Numbered from the stretch's first letter, positions 25,906 to 35,544 are shown. The stretch: DNA of 54,901 nucleotides from Eshraghiella sp045124255 (GCA_045124255.1 JBGVLM010000078.1:1-54901), one strand, 5' to 3'. Notes: generated by a model from the sequence alone, not told the origin. Made by a program: numbers and translations.

Positions 25906-27472
25906 ATGAAAAAGAAAAAAATACTAACAAGAGGATTAGCGTTCCTCCTTACAACTATTATAGCAATAGGTATTATTTCTTATGTGCCAAACGACACGGC
26001 AAATGTACATACAGTATATGGCAGTACCACAGCTAAGACCATAGCGGGACTTGGTACAGATATTATAGCTGACCCGATAGCACCAACAAGCACAAGTGAT
26101 GCGTGGAAAGGAAGTTATGTATATTTTGGAATATATGATGGTAGTTCTGTAAAATACAGAGTTCTGGATAGTAATACCACTGCTTTTGGTGGAACAACTA
26201 TGCTTCTTGACTGTGACAGCATTCTGTGGGCAGGAACTAATAGTGATGGACAGAGTAGCGCATTTATTTGATTCAAGTGGTAATGTGTGGGCAGATAGTG
26301 ATATAAGAACATATCTGAATGGAACATTTTTAACAAGTAACTTCTCCACAGCAGAGCAGAGTGCCATAACAGAAAGCACCAAGAGTGCCGCAGACAGCAG
26401 CGATGGTGACGGAAGGAGTAACTTATCCTATGCATCTCTTAGTGGAGATAAAATCTTCTTCCTTGACGCAAAGGAAGCAACTAATACAAGCTATGGATAT
26501 AGTAATACAGATTTAAGTGCAACAAACAGGGAAAAAACAGGCGACAACGCCTATTGGTGGCTGCGGTCGGCTGATACAGCTTATAGTAGTTCCAGCGCTG
26601 GCTACGTCTATTCGGACGGCGACATCGGCTTCAGCTATGTCAACTACGATAGTGTTGGGGTGAGTCCCGCTTTAAATATAAATCTGTCATCTGTTCTCTT
26701 CTCATCTGTCATCTCAGGAACTGCCGGAGAGACAGGAGCAAAGTATAAGCTGACACTTATAGATAATGATATGAAAATATCTGTTAATGGTACAGTTACA
26801 CGAAAAGGTGATATTATAACCATTCCGTATACTGTAAGTGGAGCAAATGGTGCTAATGTATCGCAAGTTTCTGTACTTATATTGGATAAGGAATATACAG
26901 CAGGTAACACCAACAATGCAAATGTACTTGCCTATGGTGCGGTAGATTCTACAGGTGAATTCACAATTCCAACAGAGCTTTCAAATAAGGTTTGCGGAAG
27001 TGATTACTATGCATATGTTGTAGCAGAGGATGTAAATGGAATATATGAAACTGATTATGCAAGCACCCCTGTTAAAATAATTTTTAAAGAGGAAGTTGTT
27101 GAAACTCCTGAAACAGAAGAACCAACAACTGTAATAGATGAAACAATAGCAGAGAAATCAACCACAGAAGAGTCAACTTCAGAGGAGTCAACTACGGAAG
27201 AATCAACTTCAGAACAGGAAGAAGAAAATACAACATCAATTTCCGGAGAAACTTCTACAGAGGAAGAAATATCCAGTACCACAGTGGCTTCCACTAATAC
27301 GGACAATGGAAATGATAAGGGAGATTCTGACAAGGTCGGAAAAGGTTGGTTAATCTGGCTTATTCTTGGTATAGTTATTTTATTCATATTAGTATTTCTC
27401 TTGCTATTTATCTTTAAAAGGAAAAAAGATAAGGATGAGCAGGAAGTAACAGAAGAAAATAAAGACATATAA
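25906..27472 (+). pseudogene. DUF6273-type cell-surface protein, frameshifted
   Basis: Two overlapping frames (25906-26271 and the frame running to 27472) together encode one protein of about 520 residues. The first gives a signal peptide (KKKKILTRGLAFLLTTIIAI) and the beginning of a DUF6273 domain (GSYVYFGIYDGSS); it ends at TGA 26269-26271. The second continues the domain (SSGNVWADSDIRTYLNGTF), then WWLRSAD, a GC-rich patch at 26541-26670 and GVSPALNINL, an Ig-like region, a Glu/Ser/Thr repeat linker (TEESTSEESTTEESTSE) and a C-terminal membrane anchor with KRKKDKDE; no sortase motif is seen. Skipping the T at 26269 joins the frames at the right place. The gene interrupts the usual rpmF-plsX order. 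It could be a pseudogene, a sequencing error or a +1 frameshift. Confidence 0.75.
26541..26670 (+). other. Candidate hypervariable region (DGR-like) in the surface protein
   Basis: By hand count this 130-base patch is about 56 percent G+C, far above the AT-rich sequence on either side. Of the 26 codons from 26579 to 26656, 25 end in C or T, and many are TAY, AGY, GAY, GGC or GTC, as expected if Asn AAY codons of a template had been mutated at their adenines. It ends in a GC-rich GTTGGGGTGAGTCCCGC, the place where an initiation-of-homing site would sit. No reverse transcriptase or template repeat is inside the window. Confidence 0.4.
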
Positions 27473-27567
27473 TTTTATTATTTCACCCCATTAACATAGT
27501 TCATTAATTTTCCAAACCGGGTGGAATGCCATAAATTTCTTATCAAAAATAAATTGTAAAAAAATAG

Positions 27568-27596
27568 TTGATTTATATTTTCATATCTAGTATATT
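27568..27596 (+). promoter_or_regulatory. Promoter of the plsX operon
   Basis: TTGATT (27568-27573) and TATATT (27591-27596) are 17 bases apart. The leader of about 65 bases starts with a stem-loop: TAGGC (27604-27608) with GCCTA (27639-27643), enclosing ATGTT (27615-27619) with AACAT (27626-27630). No FapR-like operator is evident. Confidence 0.6.
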
Positions 27597-27667
27597 AATC
27601 AAGTAGGCGACAGCATGTTGAATATAACATAACTTTTTGCCTAAGTTAAACATTGGAGGTACTTTAT

Positions 27668-28675
27668 ATGAGCAAGCCGGTTGTCGTAGCATTGGACGCC
27701 ATGGGCGGTGATAATGCACCTGTAGAGATTGTTAAGGGTGCAGTTGATGCCGTTAATGGAAGCGACAAGGTAATTGTTAAAGTAGTTGGACCGGAAGATG
27801 TAGTAAAAGCAGAACTTGCGAAATATACTTATGATACGGAGCGCATTATAGTTGTCAATGCTACAGAAGTAATTGAAACAGCTGAGCCGCCGGTTATGGC
27901 TATTCGCAGAAAGAAGGATTCATCTTTAGTTGTTGCTTTGAATCTGGTTAAGAAGGGCGAAGCTGACGCTTTTGTTTCAGCAGGAAGCACCGGAGCGGTT
28001 CTCGTTGGAGCACAGCTCATAGTCGGAAGGATTAAGGGTATAGACAGGCCACCGCTTGCACCTGTTCTGCCGACAGCAAACGGACCGTCTTTATTGGTTG
28101 ACTGCGGAGCTAACGTTGACGCACGTCCGGATCATCTTGTTAAATTTGCCAGAATGGGTTCAATTTACATGGAAAGTGTAATGGGAATTAAGAATCCTAA
28201 GGTTGCAATTGTTAATGTCGGAGCAGAGGAAGAGAAGGGTAATGCACTTGTTAAAGAGACAATGCCTTTACTCAGAGAATGTAAGGATATTAATTTTATC
28301 GGAAGCATTGAATCAAGAGAGATTCCGGCAGGAGGAGCAGATGTTATTGTCTGTGATGCTTTTGTTGGAAACTGTATTTTGAAAATGTTTGAAGGAGTAG
28401 GTGCTACTTTAATCGGAGAACTTAAGGCAAGCATGCTTACTTCGTTCAGGGGCAAGCTTGGTGCATTGCTTGTTAAGCCTTCACTTAAAAAAGTGCTTAA
28501 GAAATATGACGCAACCGAATATGGCGGTGCTCCTATGATAGGGCTTAATGGCCTGGTAGTTAAGTCACACGGCTCGTCCGACGCGAAAGAGATTAAGAAT
28601 TCTATTTATCAGTGCATATCCTTCGTTGAGGCAGATATTAGTAGCAAGATTAGAAAATCAATTGCTAATGAATAA
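27668..28675 (+). CDS. plsX: Phosphate acyltransferase
   Basis: This 335-residue soluble enzyme makes acyl phosphate from acyl-ACP, supplying PlsY, which is encoded at 48343 in this window. VALDAMGGDNAP at the N-terminus, MAIRRKKDSS, FVSAGSTGAVL and VVCDAFVGNC are characteristic. I start it at ATG 27668, preceded by GGAGG; a TTG at 27653 lies on that ribosome binding site. It is followed by acpP with a 41-base gap, the standard arrangement. Confidence 0.95.
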   Translation: MSKPVVVALDAMGGDNAPVEIVKGAVDAVNGSDKVIVKVVGPEDVVKAELAKYTYDTERIIVVNATEVIETAEPPVMAIRRKKDSSLVVALNLVKKGEADAFVSAGSTGAVLVGAQLIVGRIKGIDRPPLAPVLPTANGPSLLVDCGANVDARPDHLVKFARMGSIYMESVMGIKNPKVAIVNVGAEEEKGNALVKETMPLLRECKDINFIGSIESREIPAGGADVIVCDAFVGNCILKMFEGVGATLIGELKASMLTSFRGKLGALLVKPSLKKVLKKYDATEYGGAPMIGLNGLVVKSHGSSDAKEIKNSIYQCISFVEADISSKIRKSIANE

Positions 28676-28716
28676 TTGTTTAAACTATATTTTTTTATGA
28701 AAGGAATTTTATTATC

Positions 28717-28947
28717 ATGGAATTTGAAAAGTTACAGCAGATTATTGCAGAGGTATTGAATGTTGAAACAGATGAGATTACTATGGAGACTACATTCATA
28801 GATGATTTGGGAGCAGATTCACTTGACGTTTTCCAGATTATTATGGGTATTGAAGAGGAATTTGACATTGAGATTCCAAACGAAGCTGCTGAATCAATTG
28901 TTACGGTAGCAGATGCTGTTGAACAGATTAAGAATGCAAGTAACTAA
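28717..28947 (+). CDS. acpP: Acyl carrier protein
   Basis: This is a 76-residue acidic carrier protein of fatty acid synthesis. The phosphopantetheine attachment serine lies in DDLGADSLDVFQI (Ser near residue 37), and EEEFDIEIPNE is typical of helix III and IV. GAAAGGAA precedes the ATG. It sits between plsX and rnc as in many Firmicutes. A terminator follows, so rnc-smc-ftsY are probably transcribed partly by read-through or from an unseen promoter. Confidence 0.96.
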   Translation: MEFEKLQQIIAEVLNVETDEITMETTFIDDLGADSLDVFQIIMGIEEEFDIEIPNEAAESIVTVADAVEQIKNASN

Positions 28948-28986
28948 TTTTATGGCTTAATGCTGTGAATATGCAAAGTATGTATT

Positions 28987-29013
28987 AAAAGCCCATTTTG
29001 TATGGGCTTTTTA
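28987..29013 (+). terminator. Terminator between acpP and rnc
   Basis: AAAAGCCCAT (28987-28996) pairs with ATGGGCTTTT (29002-29011) around a five-base loop and ends in a T tract. Confidence 0.85.
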
Positions 29014-29040
29014 AATTCTATAAAATGAAAAAGGTGTATT

Positions 29041-29733
29041 ATGACTAACGAACAGCTACAGAATTTTGAGAGAAAAATAAATTACCGCTTTAATGATTAT
29101 GAGCTTCTTAAACTTGCACTGACACACAGCTCCTATGGTAATGAGGTGTATCATGATAAGCTGCATAATAATGAAAGACTGGAATTTCTGGGGGACGCAG
29201 TTTTAGAACTTACGGTAAGCAGATTTTTATTTAACAGCTATCCGGATTTACCGGAGGGCGAATTGACGAAGCTTAGGGCAAGCATTGTATGTGAGCCGAC
29301 TCTCGCAATGTGTGCAAGAGAGATTGAGCTTGATAAAATGATTTTTCTCGGCAAGGGCGAAGAGTTAACCGGTGGTAGATTCAGGGACTCCATTATCAGT
29401 GACGCAATGGAAGCTCTTTTGGGAGCGGTTTATAAGGATGGAGGCATTGAGTGTGCCACAGGATTTGTCGAGAAATTTATATTAAATGATATCGATAATA
29501 AAAAATTATTTGTAGACAGCAAATCTGTTTTACAGGAAAGAATTCAGGCAGTTTATAAGGAAGGACCGGTGTATAATCTTGTTGATGAAAAGGGCCCGGA
29601 CCACTGTAAGGAATTCTATGTTGAAGTACTGCTTGAGGATAAGGTAATAGGTAAAGGAAAGGGCAGAACCAAAAAGGCTGCTGAACAGCAGGCTGCATAT
29701 GATGCAATTATCAGAATGCAGAATAACAATTAG
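29041..29733 (+). CDS. rnc: Ribonuclease III
   Basis: This 230-residue double-strand-specific endoribonuclease matures rRNA precursors and controls structured mRNAs. The catalytic signature NNERLEFLGDAVLEL (near residues 42-56) and the second acidic site SDAMEALLGAVYKDGG are present, and the C-terminal double-stranded RNA-binding domain ends in KGKGRTKKAAEQQAAYDAI. AAAAAGGTG lies before the ATG. smc begins 14 bases after the stop. Confidence 0.97.
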   Translation: MTNEQLQNFERKINYRFNDYELLKLALTHSSYGNEVYHDKLHNNERLEFLGDAVLELTVSRFLFNSYPDLPEGELTKLRASIVCEPTLAMCAREIELDKMIFLGKGEELTGGRFRDSIISDAMEALLGAVYKDGGIECATGFVEKFILNDIDNKKLFVDSKSVLQERIQAVYKEGPVYNLVDEKGPDHCKEFYVEVLLEDKVIGKGKGRTKKAAEQQAAYDAIIRMQNNN

Positions 29734-29747
29734 GATGGGTATAATTT

Positions 29748-32700
29748 ATGTATTTGAAAAAAATTGAAGTACAGGGCTTTAAATCCTTTGCCAATAAATT
29801 AGTTTTTGAATTTGATAATGGTATTACGGGTATTGTCGGTCCTAACGGAAGCGGAAAGAGTAATATCGCAGACGCAGTGCGCTGGGTACTTGGTGAGCAG
29901 AGTGCCAAGCAGCTTCGTGGTTCCAAGATGGAGGATATTATTTTTGCCGGAACACAGCTTCGTAAGCCGGTAAGCTTTGCTTCGGTTTCGTTGACAATAG
30001 ACAATTCTGACCATCGCCTTGATATTGCTTATGATGAAGTAACGGTTTCAAGACGTGTCTACCGTTCGGGTGAGAGCGAATATGCGATTAATGGCAATCC
30101 ATGCCGATTAAAGGATATCAATGAACTTTTTTATGATACAGGTGTCGGTAAGGAAGGCTATTCAATTATCGGGCAGGGTCAGATTGATAAGATTTTAAGT
30201 GGTAAGCCGGAGGAGCGCCGTGAGCTTTTTGACGAGGCTGCCGGAATTGTTAAATTTAAGAAAAGAAAAGCTGCTGCACAGAAGAGCCTTGATAATGAGA
30301 GTCAGAATCTTGTGCGTATCAGTGATATTTTAGCCGAGCTGGAGAAACAGGTCGGCCCTTTGGCGCGTCAGTCGGAGAAAGCAAGGGAATATTTAAAACT
30401 CAAGGAAGAACTTAAGAAATATGAGATTAATCTGTTCCTTTTGGAGGCTGAGTCGCTTAAACAGTCCTATGAAGAAGTTTCAGGCAAGCTTGATATTGTT
30501 GATAATGAAATTTCAGAGACACATACCGAGTTTGATAAGATAAAAACCGTATATGATGAGAAGGACCAGGAGATTCAGACCATATCAGCCGAGATAGAGG
30601 AACTGACAGCTAAGAATAATCAGGCAGAAATCGACAAAAATAAATTGATTAACCAGATAGAGATTCTTAAGGAACAGATTAATTCTGCTAATTCCAATGA
30701 CACACATATTGCCGAGAGAATCAAGGCATTGAATGACCAGCTGGAAGAACGCAACGAAGAGAAGCAGAATCTTATGAAGCAGAAGTTTGACATTACAAAT
30801 CTTTCTGATGAAATTTTTGCAAGACAGAATGCTGCGGACAGAGAGGTCGCAAGATTAAATACCTCAATTGATAATTTAATGTCAGAGGTGGATAATAAGA
30901 AAAATACTATTTTTGACAATTTGAATCAGAAGAGTGTAATTCAGTCAAACATCCAGCGTTATAATACAATGCTTGAACAGATAAATATCCGTAAAGCAGA
31001 GCTTAACAGCCGTCTGATTAATTTTAAAACGGATGAAAATGAATTTGACAGTGCCATTAAGGCATTAAAGAATAAGCTTGCTCTGGTTACGAAGGAAACG
31101 GACGAGTTGTCAGGCACCATTAATTATAACGAAACTCTTATTGCAAATGAGAAACAGCATAAGCATGAAACAGGAATTAAGCTTACACAGAGCAAGGAAC
31201 AGCTTATGCGCAACAGCTCACGCCTTGAGACACTGAAGAATATTGCTGAACGTTATGACGGCTACGGCAACAGTATCAGAAAGGTTATGGAGTGTAAAGA
31301 GCATAATAAGGGCGTTATCGGTGTCGTTGCAGATATAATTAAAACACAGAAGAAATATGAGATTGCAATCGAAACGGCACTCGGAGGTACAATTCAGAAT
31401 ATTGTTACCGATAACGAGGATACAGCGAAGAAAATGATTGCATACCTCAAAAACAACCGTTTCGGACGAGCTACATTCCTTCCTCTGTCATCAGTTTCAA
31501 GAAGAAATGCAGTTAAAGAGAGAATAAATAATGAAACGGGATTCATAGGCTATGCGTCAGAGTTGGTTGATGTTGAAGCTGAATATGCAGGACTTTCGGA
31601 ATATCTTCTCGGAAGATGTGTTGTAATGGATAATATTGATAATGCATTAAAGCTTAACCGCAAATATTCATATTCCCTCAAAATCGTTACGCTTGAAGGC
31701 GAATTGCTCAATCCGGGAGGTTCAATGACCGGCGGTGCATTCAAGAATAACAGCAATCTGTTGGGAAGACGAAGAGAGATTGAGGATTTGGAAGCTGCAA
31801 TAGCAAGACTTACAGCTGAAATTGAAAGCTTTGAAGAGCATTTGAAGGAATATGATGAATCGATTGCAAAGGCAAGAGGCGAAGTTGAGTCAGCGAAGGA
31901 AAAGCTTCAGGAAAAACTTCTGGAGAAAAATACAATCGAGCTGCAGTATAAGCAGCAGACGGATAAACAGAATGAGGTTAAATCCGTTTATGAGAATAAC
32001 CGTCGTGAGTCAACTGAAATAGAACAGCAGATAGTCGATATCAAGGACAATCTTAAACTTCAGAAGGAACAGCTGGATGAGCTTGAGAAATTTAATGAAA
32101 ATGCAAATTCATGGATTGAGCAGGCAAATAATGAGCTTGATAAGATGAAGGCAGAGCTTTCAGACAAAACAAAGGCGGCAGAGGCAGTTCATATTGAATA
32201 TTCAGGAATTTCACAGAAGGCTGCATTTGCGGAAGAAGGCGTAAAACGTGTTTTAAGAGAGATGAGCAGGCTGCGTGAGAGCATCGAGGAGCTTGAGGAG
32301 AGCAAGGTCGATTCCGTTAATGCCGTGGAGACCAAGAACAGTGAAATACAGCAGATTAATTCTACAATCGAGCTTGCTGTAAAGACAATTGAAGAATATA
32401 CGGCTGCTCTTGCAGAGAAAAAGGCAAAGAAGGAGGAACTTAACCAGTCAATTAAATCCTTCTTTGAAAGCAGGGAAAGCTGTCAGAATAAGCTTGTTGA
32501 ACTCGAAAAGGAACAGTACCGCCTGTCACAGACCAAGGAAAAGGTTGAGAGCGCAAGGGACCAGAAGATTGACTATATGTGGTCAGAATACGAAATTACG
32601 CTCAATCAGGCTGCTGAATTCAAGGATGAGTCATTAGATAATGAAGCAGAAATGAAGAAAACCGTTAATAATATCAAGGGCGATATCAGAAAACTCGGGG

Positions 32701-33266
32701 ATGTCAATGTTAATTCCATTGAGGATTACAAAGAGGTATCTGAGAGATATGAGTTCTTAAAAGGACAGCATGAGGATTTAACGGCAGCCAAAGAAAAGCT
32801 TATTAAGATTATAGAAGAGCTTGATTCCGGAATGAGAACCAGATTTTCCGAGAAGTTCGAGGAAATAAAGGTCGAATTTGATAAGGTATTTAAGCAGCTT
32901 TTCGGCGGAGGAAAGGGAACAATTGAGCTTGAAGAGGACGTTGATATCCTTGAAGCCAATATTTCAATTATCTCACAGCCGCCCGGTAAGAAGCTGCAGA
33001 ATATGATGCAGTTATCAGGTGGAGAGAAAGCACTTACAGCTATCTGTCTTTTGTTTGCAATTCAGAACCTTAAGCCGTCTCCGTTCTGTCTGTTAGATGA
33101 GATTGAAGCGGCACTTGATGATTCAAATGTTGACAGATATGCAAAATACTTACATAATTTAACTAAAAATACACAGTTTATTGTCATAACACACAGAAGA
33201 GGTACAATGGCATGCGCAGACAGACTCTATGGTATCACAATGCAGGAGAAGGGAGTGTCAACGTAA
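29748..33266 (+). CDS. smc: Chromosome partition protein SMC
   Basis: This 1172-residue SMC ATPase compacts and segregates chromosomes together with ScpA and ScpB. The N-terminal head has Walker A GPNGSGKSNI; two long coiled coils rich in Glu, Lys and Leu flank a hinge at about residues 505-670 (GVIGVVADII, MTGGAF). The C-terminal head has the signature LSGGEKAL and Walker B FCLLDEIEAALDDSNV. Length is usual for the family. It sits between rnc and ftsY, the typical Firmicute order. Confidence 0.97.
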   Translation: MYLKKIEVQGFKSFANKLVFEFDNGITGIVGPNGSGKSNIADAVRWVLGEQSAKQLRGSKMEDIIFAGTQLRKPVSFASVSLTIDNSDHRLDIAYDEVTVSRRVYRSGESEYAINGNPCRLKDINELFYDTGVGKEGYSIIGQGQIDKILSGKPEERRELFDEAAGIVKFKKRKAAAQKSLDNESQNLVRISDILAELEKQVGPLARQSEKAREYLKLKEELKKYEINLFLLEAESLKQSYEEVSGKLDIVDNEISETHTEFDKIKTVYDEKDQEIQTISAEIEELTAKNNQAEIDKNKLINQIEILKEQINSANSNDTHIAERIKALNDQLEERNEEKQNLMKQKFDITNLSDEIFARQNAADREVARLNTSIDNLMSEVDNKKNTIFDNLNQKSVIQSNIQRYNTMLEQINIRKAELNSRLINFKTDENEFDSAIKALKNKLALVTKETDELSGTINYNETLIANEKQHKHETGIKLTQSKEQLMRNSSRLETLKNIAERYDGYGNSIRKVMECKEHNKGVIGVVADIIKTQKKYEIAIETALGGTIQNIVTDNEDTAKKMIAYLKNNRFGRATFLPLSSVSRRNAVKERINNETGFIGYASELVDVEAEYAGLSEYLLGRCVVMDNIDNALKLNRKYSYSLKIVTLEGELLNPGGSMTGGAFKNNSNLLGRRREIEDLEAAIARLTAEIESFEEHLKEYDESIAKARGEVESAKEKLQEKLLEKNTIELQYKQQTDKQNEVKSVYENNRRESTEIEQQIVDIKDNLKLQKEQLDELEKFNENANSWIEQANNELDKMKAELSDKTKAAEAVHIEYSGISQKAAFAEEGVKRVLREMSRLRESIEELEESKVDSVNAVETKNSEIQQINSTIELAVKTIEEYTAALAEKKAKKEELNQSIKSFFESRESCQNKLVELEKEQYRLSQTKEKVESARDQKIDYMWSEYEITLNQAAEFKDESLDNEAEMKKTVNNIKGDIRKLGDVNVNSIEDYKEVSERYEFLKGQHEDLTAAKEKLIKIIEELDSGMRTRFSEKFEEIKVEFDKVFKQLFGGGKGTIELEEDVDILEANISIISQPPGKKLQNMMQLSGGEKALTAICLLFAIQNLKPSPFCLLDEIEAALDDSNVDRYAKYLHNLTKNTQFIVITHRRGTMACADRLYGITMQEKGVST

Positions 33267-33328
33267 GTATCGGTTGACCTTATTGAAAGTCAGTTGGACG
33301 ATAAACCAAAACAGTAGAGAGGGAATTT

Positions 33329-34258
33329 ATGGCAGGATTTTTTAAAAAACTTGTAGCCGGATTAACCAAAACAAGGGACAATGTCGTATCCGGACTTAAT
33401 TCAATTTTTCGTGGCTTTAAGAAAATCGATGACGATTTCTATGAGGAACTTGAAGAAACACTTATTATGGGTGATTTGGGAGTTGCAACAACAGAGAAAA
33501 TCATTGAGGATTTAAAGGTTAAGGTTAAAGAACTTAAAATAAAAGAGCCGGCCGAATGCAGGGAACTTCTGGTTAATTCCATAATAGAACAAATGGATTT
33601 GGGAGAAAATGCTTACGAATTTGAAAACAGAAAATCAGTTATTCTCGTTATCGGTGTTAACGGAGTTGGTAAAACCACTTCAATCGGTAAAATTGCCGCA
33701 GGTCTTAAGAAGCAGGGCAAAAAGGTTATTCTTGCTGCGGCAGATACCTTCAGGGCAGCGGCGATTGAACAGCTTACGGAATGGGCTGACCGTGCAGGCG
33801 TTGACATTATTGCACAGAGCGAGGGTTCTGACCCCGGAGCGGTTGTGTTTGACGCAGTTCAGGCAGCGAAAGCAAGAAATGCAGATGTACTTATCTGTGA
33901 TACGGCAGGAAGACTCCATAATAAGAAGAATCTTATGGACGAGCTTAAGAAGATTGACAGAATTATTGAGAGAGAGTTTCCGGGTGCCTACAGGGAGAAT
34001 CTTATTGTACTTGACGGAACAACGGGTCAGAATGCATTGTCACAGTTGAGGGAGTTTAAAGAGGTATCGGATATTTCGGGTATTATTTTAACAAAAATGG
34101 ACGGAACTGCAAAGGGCGGCATTGCTGTTGCAATTCAGGCTGAATTTGGTGTTCCTGTCAAATATATCGGTGTCGGAGAGCAGATAGAGGATTTACAAAA
34201 ATTCAATTCCGAAGATTTTGTTAATGCATTATTTGATGTTAAGGATTATAATGAATAG
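33329..34258 (+). CDS. ftsY: Signal recognition particle receptor FtsY
   Basis: This 309-residue SRP GTPase is the membrane receptor for Ffh. It has the short N-terminal helical domain of Gram-positive FtsY, the G1 motif GVNGVGKTT near residue 109, the insertion box with AADTFRAAAIEQL, DTAGR, TKMDGTAKGG and the C-terminal GVGEQIEDLQ. AGAGAGGGAA lies before the ATG. ylxM-ffh normally follow, but here three other genes intervene. Confidence 0.97.
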   Translation: MAGFFKKLVAGLTKTRDNVVSGLNSIFRGFKKIDDDFYEELEETLIMGDLGVATTEKIIEDLKVKVKELKIKEPAECRELLVNSIIEQMDLGENAYEFENRKSVILVIGVNGVGKTTSIGKIAAGLKKQGKKVILAAADTFRAAAIEQLTEWADRAGVDIIAQSEGSDPGAVVFDAVQAAKARNADVLICDTAGRLHNKKNLMDELKKIDRIIEREFPGAYRENLIVLDGTTGQNALSQLREFKEVSDISGIILTKMDGTAKGGIAVAIQAEFGVPVKYIGVGEQIEDLQKFNSEDFVNALFDVKDYNE

Positions 34259-34295
34259 AAATTAACATTTTATGTGATTTAAGGAGATAAAAGCT

Positions 34296-35516
34296 ATGTC
34301 AGAAAATTTAACACTGGAGAAATTTGAAGAAGCTTCTGAACGTGTCAAGGAGGTTACACTGGAGACAAGACTCGTATACAGCGAGTATTTCAGTAACCAG
34401 TCAGGAAACAAGGTTTATTTCAAACCTGAAAACATGCAGTACACAGGAGCTTACAAGGTAAGAGGTGCATATTATAAGATAAGCACACTTACACCGGAGG
34501 AGAGAAGTAAGGGCTTAATCACTGCGTCAGCAGGCAATCATGCTCAGGGAGTTGCCTATGCTGCGAAAATTTATGGAGTTAAGGCAACAATTGTAATGCC
34601 GACATCAACCCCTATTATTAAGATTAACCGTACAAAGAGCTATGGTGCAGATGTAGTTCTGTATGGAAATGTTTATGATGAAGCCTGTGAATATGCACTT
34701 AAATTAGCTGAGGAACATGGCTACACATTCATTCATCCTTTTGATGATTTGGATGTAGCAACAGGTCAGGGAAGCATTGCGATGGAGATTATTAAGGAGC
34801 TTCCTACCGTAGATTATATTCTTGTTCCGATTGGCGGAGGCGGACTTGCAACAGGTGTTTCAGCACTTGCAAAAATGCTTAATCCTAATATTAAGGTTAT
34901 AGGTGTAGAGCCTGCCGGTGCCAACTGTATGCAGGTATCAATGAAAAAGGGAAAAGTAACAACTCTTGACGGTGTTAATACGATTGCAGACGGTACGGCA
35001 GTTAAGACTCCGGGAAGTAAAATTTTCCCATATATATGTAAGAATATAGATGAGATAATTACTGTTGAGGATGACGAATTAATCGTTGCATTCCTTGATA
35101 TGGTGGAAAACCATAAGATGGTTGTGGAAAACTCAGGACTTTTAACAGTTGCAGCGTTGAAACATCTCAATGTAAAGGGTAAGAAAATTGTCTCTATTTT
35201 AAGCGGCGGTAACATGGATGTTATAACAATGTCATCAGTTGTACAGCATGGACTTATTCAGAGAGGAAGAGTATTCTCTATGTCGGTTCTTCTTCCTGAT
35301 AAGCCGGGTGAACTTCTTAAAGTTGCAGGCATTATCGCTGAAGCAAAAGGAAATGTAATTAAACTTGAGCATAATCAGTTTGTAAGTATTAACAGAAATG
35401 CAGCTGTGGAATTAAGAATTACACTTGAGTCGTTCGGAATGGAACACAAGAATGAGATTCTCGAAGCTATGAGAAATGCAGGGTATGAACCTAAGCTTGT
35501 TCAGACTAGTTTCTAA
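34296..35516 (+). CDS. ilvA: Threonine ammonia-lyase with C-terminal ACT domain
   Basis: This 406-residue PLP enzyme deaminates threonine to 2-oxobutanoate. The PLP lysine lies in YTGAYKVRGAYY, the phosphate-binding glycine loop in PIGGGGLATG, and SAGNHAQG is the substrate loop. The C-terminus from about residue 327 (VLLPDKPGELLKVAG) is a single ACT domain, as in the short TdcB/IlvA-like type of Clostridia. No other isoleucine pathway genes and no T-box leader are nearby, so biosynthetic versus catabolic use cannot be decided. Confidence 0.9.
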   Translation: MSENLTLEKFEEASERVKEVTLETRLVYSEYFSNQSGNKVYFKPENMQYTGAYKVRGAYYKISTLTPEERSKGLITASAGNHAQGVAYAAKIYGVKATIVMPTSTPIIKINRTKSYGADVVLYGNVYDEACEYALKLAEEHGYTFIHPFDDLDVATGQGSIAMEIIKELPTVDYILVPIGGGGLATGVSALAKMLNPNIKVIGVEPAGANCMQVSMKKGKVTTLDGVNTIADGTAVKTPGSKIFPYICKNIDEIITVEDDELIVAFLDMVENHKMVVENSGLLTVAALKHLNVKGKKIVSILSGGNMDVITMSSVVQHGLIQRGRVFSMSVLLPDKPGELLKVAGIIAEAKGNVIKLEHNQFVSINRNAAVELRITLESFGMEHKNEILEAMRNAGYEPKLVQTSF

Positions 35517-35544
35517 AATATATTTTTAAGAGATTGAGGAAATA

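Noticed and set aside
26186..27472. The second frame of the surface gene as an independent gene
   Set aside because: It has no signal peptide of its own, starts inside the first frame, and its opening residues are out-of-frame nonsense until the shared domain resumes near 26270.
34259..34295. A T-box leader before the threonine ammonia-lyase gene
   Set aside because: The gap is only 37 bases and contains no specifier or antiterminator structure.
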